The notes under the pieces are model-generated. The model had not been told where the DNA came from. It made no database searches and saw nothing but the letters and a program-made list of their open reading frames with translations. Position numbers and translations under genes: made by a program. 22,165 nucleotides of DNA, from the NCBI GenBank assembly GCA_001586965.3, contig LUCW03001113.1, positions 1-22,165 on the forward strand, read 5' to 3'. This DNA comes from Sphaeroforma sirkka. Its lineage: Eukaryota; Opisthokonta; Ichthyosporea; Ichthyophonida. Position 1 is the stretch's first letter, and each line of letters starts with the position of its first letter. Shown one piece after another: positions 17,516 through 22,165 of this stretch.

Positions 17516-18491
17516 TCCCTGGGCCTGAGGAGTGGGCCCTAAAAGTGAGCCTGAGGAGTTGGACGACCCGGAGCCGGGTAAGTGTGACCAGGCCCACTAC
17601 TAATAGGGCCCCAGATAGCCCCCAAGGGGCCAAGGCCCTATGAGTAGTCTAACCCTATGGCTCCAGCCTGCCCCCGAGGCCCAGCTGCCCAGATCTCAGG
17701 TTGTACTGTTTTTTTTTAAAAGAACACAGCCAACACATGAAGGCAGGAGCCAACTGCCAGAGTGTCAGTCTGAAATGGCTCCATGGCCCATAAAACTTAT
17801 CCCAAGCTAGTAGAGCAGAGCGGCTACCAGGACCCAGAGTGCAATCTACAAAGAAGTCAATAAAAAAAAGATCATCAAATATTTCGTAAATATATTCATA
17901 CATTTTAAAAAAATAGCTAATAGCGGATGTATGATGTCTCCAACTCTCCATTGTGCACTCGCCACATTCTGTCTTTCTGACGATTTGCTCGGATTCTGCC
18001 GCGTTTTTTATACCTATGAGGTATGCATAGAACTATTGATAACCTATAATATTGATTCATCAGTTATTATGCTCTTCAGCGTTCAGCAGTGTTGATGAGT
18101 CAAGTCTGTCAAGACTCAAGACTCAAGACTAATTGAAAAAGCGATACGTACTTCGTACATATATAGTAAATACACAACTCAACAAGAGAGAGAGAGAGAG
18201 CAAGTCGATTCGACACCTGATTTCCGTTGTATTGTTTTCTTTTTACATATTTACATGGAGAAGACTGAATACTTGATATGTAAATATGTATATTTATTTA
18301 TTTTTAAAAAACATTTTTTGTGTTCCCTCGCATTATATATATAAGAACACACCAAGGGCCCACGGGCCATGGTCTATATGGCTCCATGGGTCATAGCCCA
18401 CAACCCCATGGCAACGATACTGAGCTGAATTAATGAGGTTCGCCGTTCGGCCTTTGCAACACATCTTCATTGTCTCACAGAGTGAGACAAT

Positions 18492-18548
18492 AGAGTCTGG
18501 ACTCTCTGAGAGTGATGAGAGTCTCAGAGACTCTCTCGAGAGAGCGCG
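18492..18548. repeat. Overlapping GAGAGTCTC palindromes upstream of the GH114 gene
   Basis: gagagtctc (18517-18525) and gagactctc (18527-18535) form a perfect 9 bp stem. They are flanked by tctcgaga and, further upstream, by agagt-ctgg-actct. The patch lies 230-290 bp before the start codon of the glycosidase gene and could be a binding-site cluster or simple low-complexity sequence. Confidence 0.45.
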
Positions 18549-18692
18549 AGAGGGAAGTCGGAAAACTCCAAACTGTCTCTACTGTTTACTAGTAGTGAGT
18601 AGTTTTAAAGAAAGCGATATTCACAAACTCCGCTACGGCCTTCGTGTTCAGTTGACTTGCAACATGCAGCCGAGAAATGCGCAAGGCATACG

Positions 18693-18700
18693 TATATAAA
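18693..18700 (+). promoter_or_regulatory. TATA box of the GH114 gene
   Basis: tatataaa lies 80 bp before the ATG at 18780. Initiation about 30 bases downstream would give a 5' leader of about 50 bases. The stretch between has no upstream ATG in the final 50 bases. Confidence 0.5.
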
Positions 18701-18779
18701 CAATTATTCTTCTAGAGGAAGCGTTAGTATTGCATCGTAAAGACGTATTTAAAAAAGACAATCACGACCTCAGCATATT

Positions 18780-19622
18780 ATGTACGGTTCACTTATCCTG
18801 TCGGCAGTCTCTACCTTGCAGCTGTTTTCGATTGTTCAGGCAAATCCTGCTACCCGTGTGACTCGTGCCACAGGCTGTGGCAGCCGAACGACACCCAAAA
18901 TGCCCACTCCACGAGTTGGTGCTAGTTGGGTTAACAGAGCCTGGACCGATGGCTCTGGCCTGAATAAGGTCAACAGTGATGATGAAGTAGTTCTCGTTGA
19001 CCCCGCAGATATAAGTAAAGAGGACATGGAAGAGCTACATGCTGCCGGACACTATCTGTTATGTTATAACAATGCCGGTGCGTGGGAGTCGTGGCGGGCT
19101 GACGCGGATGAGTTCCCGTTAGATCTCCGTGCGAGGAAATTGGCAGGCTGGGATAATGAATACTGGTGGAATATCATAGAGTGGGATGATTCAGAGTTGA
19201 AGAATGCACACATCAAGCGTATGAAGTGGATGTGGGAGAAGGGATGCGACGGTTTGGAGCTCGATAATTTGGACTGTAGATCGTGTGTTGATGGAGAATC
19301 GAAAACAAATCTACGAGCGAAAGCTGTGGAATACGTTCGATGGCTAGCACAAGAATCGAACCGGCAGTGCATGGACGCGTCTATGAAGAACTCTATAGAT
19401 ATATTTGCTGACGTTGCCGACCACTTCCAAATGGCTGTCAATGAACAATGCGAGGAATACAATGAGTGTTCGTCTTATATAGATTATTTCATAGACCTTG
19501 GTAAACCCGTATTTGCAGTTGAGTACACCAAAAGCCGGAGTGAGGCTGACTGCTCATTTACCAATAACAACGGCATTTCCCGGAAGTATTTTGACGAAAG
19601 CAGCAAATACCAAGATTGCTAG
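18780..19622 (+). CDS. Secreted GH114 glycosidase (endo-alpha-1,4-polygalactosaminidase family)
   Basis: GH114 enzymes hydrolyse galactosamine-rich polysaccharides such as the galactosaminogalactan of fungal walls; the exact substrate here is unknown. The 280-residue intact frame starts at the first ATG with a signal peptide (about 1-21, hydrophobic LILSAVSTLQLFSIV, likely cut after VQA). The family signature follows in order: ASWVNRAW (48-55), VVLVDPADIS (70-79), LHAAGHYLLCYNNAGAWESW (86-105), WDNEYWWNI (124-132), GCDGLELDNLDC (155-166), NSIDIFADVAD (204-214), AVNEQCEEYNECSSY (219-233) and GKPVFAVEYT (241-250). The acidic DGLELDNLD strand end and the E/D-rich barrel ends are where the family places its catalytic residues. 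Eight or more cysteines suggest disulfides. It is full-length for a single-domain GH114, with no introns. A TATA box lies upstream. Confidence 0.93.
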   Translation: MYGSLILSAVSTLQLFSIVQANPATRVTRATGCGSRTTPKMPTPRVGASWVNRAWTDGSGLNKVNSDDEVVLVDPADISKEDMEELHAAGHYLLCYNNAGAWESWRADADEFPLDLRARKLAGWDNEYWWNIIEWDDSELKNAHIKRMKWMWEKGCDGLELDNLDCRSCVDGESKTNLRAKAVEYVRWLAQESNRQCMDASMKNSIDIFADVADHFQMAVNEQCEEYNECSSYIDYFIDLGKPVFAVEYTKSRSEADCSFTNNNGISRKYFDESSKYQDC

Positions 19623-19916
19623 TGAACACGCAGACGGCAACAACGAACATGTAACTCGAGATCGAATGCAACATGCAAAGTGAATCATGCGACAAAAGGG
19701 TGCCAGCCTCTCATATGATTGCCGCCACTATATACATACCGGAGTCAGCAGTAGTCAACGCAGTGCGTTCGAGGTGGCACCACACAAATTTAGTAAATAG
19801 TACAAATCTTAGTTGGATATGATGTATCTTCGATGTATGCAGTACCTCTATCATTCTCACCTTGATAAGAGGATATCTAAATTTCATACACTTTTCATTT
19901 GTATTCACATGATTGC

Positions 19917-19922
19917 AATAAA
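19917..19922 (+). terminator. Possible poly(A) signal of the GH114 gene
   Basis: aataaa occurs 295 bp after the stop codon, the nearest canonical hexamer I see downstream on this strand. The AT-rich context makes a chance match quite possible. Confidence 0.3.
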
Positions 19923-19979
19923 ATTTGTACCACATTTAATTTTCCACAAAGCACAGAGCACAACCATCAGTGAGATGCG

Positions 19980-19992
19980 TATATATATATAT

Positions 19993-20040
<48 letters not shown>

Positions 20041-20065
20041 ATGTATATAAATATATATATATAGC
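19980..20065. repeat. (TA)n/(TATG)n microsatellite
   Basis: TA repeats with a short TATTATAT interruption at the start, then three to four gtat units, then more TA to the tagcgtg border. The open frames over it are repeat translations. Confidence 0.95.
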
Positions 20066-20469
20066 GTGTGTGAGAATATGTGTAAATATATACCTGCATA
20101 TATGTATGTATCTGCATATATGTTGTGTGTGTATAACAAACCAACGCTGAGCCACTTTGAGCATATAGGATATTGTGTAAGATACCTAACGTCAAAGCTA
20201 ATATTATGCATGTAGGATTTTAGCCACCATACATACATGCGCATGCCGGACAACCGTTTGGCAGCCTTGATGACACATACTGAGTGCTGCGACGACACAA
20301 CCACAGGGTAACTGAGCTTAATTATTGCTTGTGGAATCACATTCGGCTATACAATATACAACGTAACAATGCTGACTGCAATATTGTAGGGCAGTAAGAC
20401 TTCCATATCATAAAAGACCAAGCGTGTCGTGGCCAGGATCATTGAACACAAAACCAAGCCCCAAAACAA
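20066..20469. other. Intergenic, no gene seen
   Basis: Only short gcatatatgtatgtat-type direct repeats (about 20095-20125) are visible. No protein-like frame. Confidence 0.5.
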
Positions 20470-20931
20470 TCATGCACCTGTTTTTACGAACTTTAATTCT
20501 CCCAATCGTTTTCGGTGTATGAATCCATGTGCTGTAATCCAGTAAATATCATATCTGATTATGTTTTCGACATTCTCCGAGTTTAAGTTCCTTATTTCTC
20601 TGCGCCAGAAGGCCAGAGAGCTCGCTGAGTGGCCGAATGTGTTATTCGTTGCACGTGCACGTCCTGTGTGTGGTATACACACATTCTTAGAATGGTAGCA
20701 GGGCAGCTTGTTCGTTGCAACGAGGGCTCGTAATCTAATCCCGTATCCAGATAAATTGTGCATCATTTTCCCAGTCATGTCGATACTCGTATACGCATTC
20801 GATATCATATATTCTATCGTCGTAGCGTCAGAATAGACACGGTCAGTTGTATTAAGTAGTGGCCGAGGTAAGACCTGCAATAAACGAGTCTCCGGGTTTG
20901 GCTCGGCGGTGTGTGGTGCCTGCAAAAGCAT
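20470..20931 (-). CDS. Hypothetical ORF between the GH114 and TMCO1 genes
   Basis: 153 codons from ATG 20931 to the stop at 20470. The ATG lies just before a splice-acceptor-like cttttgcag, so the frame could also be an exon (ending SVENIIRYDIYW-type sequence and a basic HRKRLGELKF tail). There is no signal peptide, membrane segment or motif that I recognise. A random open frame of this length is about as likely as not in 22 kb. It is downstream of, and on the same strand as, TMCO1, so it may also be the 3' untranslated region of that gene. Confidence 0.25.
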   Translation of the reverse strand: MLLQAPHTAEPNPETRLLQVLPRPLLNTTDRVYSDATTIEYMISNAYTSIDMTGKMMHNLSGYGIRLRALVATNKLPCYHSKNVCIPHTGRARATNNTFGHSASSLAFWRREIRNLNSENVENIIRYDIYWITAHGFIHRKRLGELKFVKTGA

Positions 20932-21247
20932 AGCAAGGAAAGTAGTTCAGTACAAGAAGTAAGCCTGCTGCTGGGAGGCTCGTGTGCATGGAAGGGTGTA
21001 CATTCAAGGGGGTTTAATCCCTTCCCAATGATACGCCCCTGGTTATACGGAACGCTTGCACATAACATGCCGGTAAGATCTTATATACAGAACAACTGCG
21101 CCTATTGTGGATAACATTGGTCCAAACCGACTGTACAATGATCGGACGTCGGACGGGAACCTGCATGGATATACTGCATGGATATACAAACATACTAGCA
21201 GTTTATCAGACGCCAATACAACACGGCGTACGGAGTACGTTTAGATG

Positions 21248-22037
21248 TTACACAAACTTGCAATGCGTGAATGTACCTAATAGCTTTGGTACAACAGGGC
21301 GCAGAGCTGTAGTGCACATAACATAGATGAACAGGAAGGAAGCTTCACGGTAGTCTTCTCCATCCAATCCCCTGTGTGTGATGTCTGTATGGAGGCAGAA
21401 ACACTAGACGTTGATGAACCATTCAAAAAGGTATCGAACTTTACCCGCATAGTAAAATGCCACGAAGAATAGGCAGTCGTCATCGCGACAGTACGCCCCT
21501 CACACCCCGGCCCTATAAGTACTCTGTGCTATGGTGCCTATATAAAGGCCAGTATTCTGAACCTTACAGATTTATAAAGTTTTTCCCAAATTCGCACGTC
21601 TATATACCTAATACTGAAAATTACAGCACATGTGGTCAATGAGCAATAAAGAAGAGTGCCTGCGATATCTGTATGGAAGCTAGCGAATTGACATAAGACG
21701 TATGTGTACCGGTACTAAACATCTCCGGGTCGACTTAAGGATAAACACACTACTTTAACACAACGGTGCATACAAGCGAATTGATGACGAGAGATGCACA
21801 TGTGCATGGGTACATACTCTGCGCCAGGCTAAACGGCATGAACGGCAACTTCGCAAAGACAATTCCCCCAAAGGTATTGTTAACCGACGACATGACGGAT
21901 ATGAACACCACAGCTTGTGCGAACATGGCGAACATCTTCATCCTATTGAGCCGTCCCGTTGCATCTGAGATCTTGGTTTCCAGGAATGGGATTTTCTTAT
22001 TCTTAACATTGTTGATGTCGCCGTGTTTTCTACGGTG
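21248..22037 (-). CDS. TMCO1: TMCO1 homologue, last two exons (5' part beyond right edge)
   Basis: TMCO1 is a conserved ER membrane protein of the Oxa1/EMC3/GET1 superfamily, described as a calcium-load-activated channel and as part of the multipass translocon. Exon 1 here (22037-21818) follows a pyrimidine-rich ttttatcag acceptor. It encodes a lysine-rich coiled segment (KNKKIPFLETKISDATGRL), then NRMKMFAMFAQAVVFISVMS and GGIVFAKLPFMPFSLAQ, matching the family RMKxMFA...VAKLPFxPxSxxQ core with a membrane helix. The donor is GTATGT (21817-21812). Exon 2 (21384-21248) follows ccatacag. It restores phase exactly (Q-N-I-THRGLDGEDYREASFLFIY) and ends PVVPKLLGTFTHCKFV with TAA at 21250-21248. The family has a similar HR-x-L-GDD, a final membrane helix and a short tail. 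The N-terminal helix must be encoded right of the window; 22038-22165 looks like intron. Confidence 0.88.
21385..21817 (-). other. TMCO1 intron
   Basis: 433 bp from GTATGT at 21817 to atacag ending at 21385. The exon phases on either side join in frame across it. Open frames inside it on both strands, including one with a CDVCME-like motif on the plus strand, are intronic or antisense noise. Confidence 0.85.
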
Positions 22038-22165
22038 CTGATAAAAGTGAAAAACCGAAACAAAGTATGAGAAGTGAGGAGGAGACAGCAGAATCACATG
22101 GATCACAAACTACGTTTAAAATTGTGACAGTAAATCTAGAGAATATAGCGATGTTATGGTTACAA

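Larger units (their letters stand above)
15512..18479. other. Intergenic, repeats only
   Basis: No gene that I can support. Contents include the 15971-16004 hairpin, a GTGA-rich simple-sequence belt (about 16065-16265), an inverted repeat at 17475-17515, direct copies of cctgaggagt (about 17525-17560), a CAAGACT x3 array (18110-18130) and a (GA)n tract (18185-18200). The longest minus-strand open frame (17655-17951) lacks family features and is likely chance. Confidence 0.55.

Noticed and set aside
17655..17951. Minus-strand ORF of 98 codons with aromatic-rich N-terminus
   Set aside because: Much of it is AT-rich non-coding-like sequence, with no motif, no homology pattern and no splice context.
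19064..19462. Minus-strand ORF of 132 codons
   Set aside because: Shadow of the GH114 gene; low-complexity serine/histidine composition.
21339..21720. Plus-strand repeated CDVCME/CDICME motifs that look like a zinc finger
   Set aside because: They lie antisense to the TMCO1 C-terminal exon or within its intron, and the minus-strand reading has clear family similarity with exact splice phase.

Overview
The window is eukaryotic genomic DNA. It has AT-rich, repeat-filled intergenic sequence, a spliced gene with GTATGT/CAG intron borders, an LTR retrotransposon and long dinucleotide microsatellites. The two recognisable host genes are a TMCO1-like ER membrane protein and a GH114 secreted glycosidase. 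Together with the sparse gene layout they fit a unicellular or simple eukaryote such as an early-branching opisthokont (an ichthyosporean is my guess). The sequence does not prove the lineage.

Layout. 1-148: edge of an unrecognised minus-strand reading frame. 149-3878: no convincing gene; a (TG)n(TA)n microsatellite, 7-8 bp minisatellites, a ~194 bp tandem duplication, and dispersed copies of the 11-mer agagggctatg. 3879-15511: a decayed composite DNA element of about 11.6 kb, bounded by inverted repeats of about 166 and 177 bp that I found by aligning the two ends by eye. Just inside each end an inward-facing reading frame begins about 40-46 bp from the repeat: a broken FEN1/XPG-like nuclease on the left (+) and a cysteine-containing unknown protein on the right (-). 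Nested in it are a truncated Ty3/gypsy-type retrotransposon (minus strand, coding 9132 to 5111) and a pair of ~510 bp inverted repeats (11139-11649 and 12171-12674). That pair encloses a second fragment that may be nuclease-like, and a third copy of the repeat lies at 14057-14325. 15512-18690: non-coding, with hairpins and simple repeats. 18693-19922: an intact intronless GH114 gene with a TATA box and a possible poly(A) signal. 19980-20065: an AT microsatellite. 21248-22037 (-): the last two exons of a TMCO1 homologue; the upstream exon lies beyond the right edge.

The most interesting object is the 11.6 kb element. It combines inverted terminal repeats carrying an internal small palindrome, inward transcription from both ends, and an XPG/FEN-like nuclease. 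XPG-type nucleases are known passengers of a few eukaryotic DNA transposon groups (Academ-type elements, as I recall). I recognise no transposase core or capsid gene here, so the assignment stays open. All of its genes carry frameshifts and stops, so this copy is dead.
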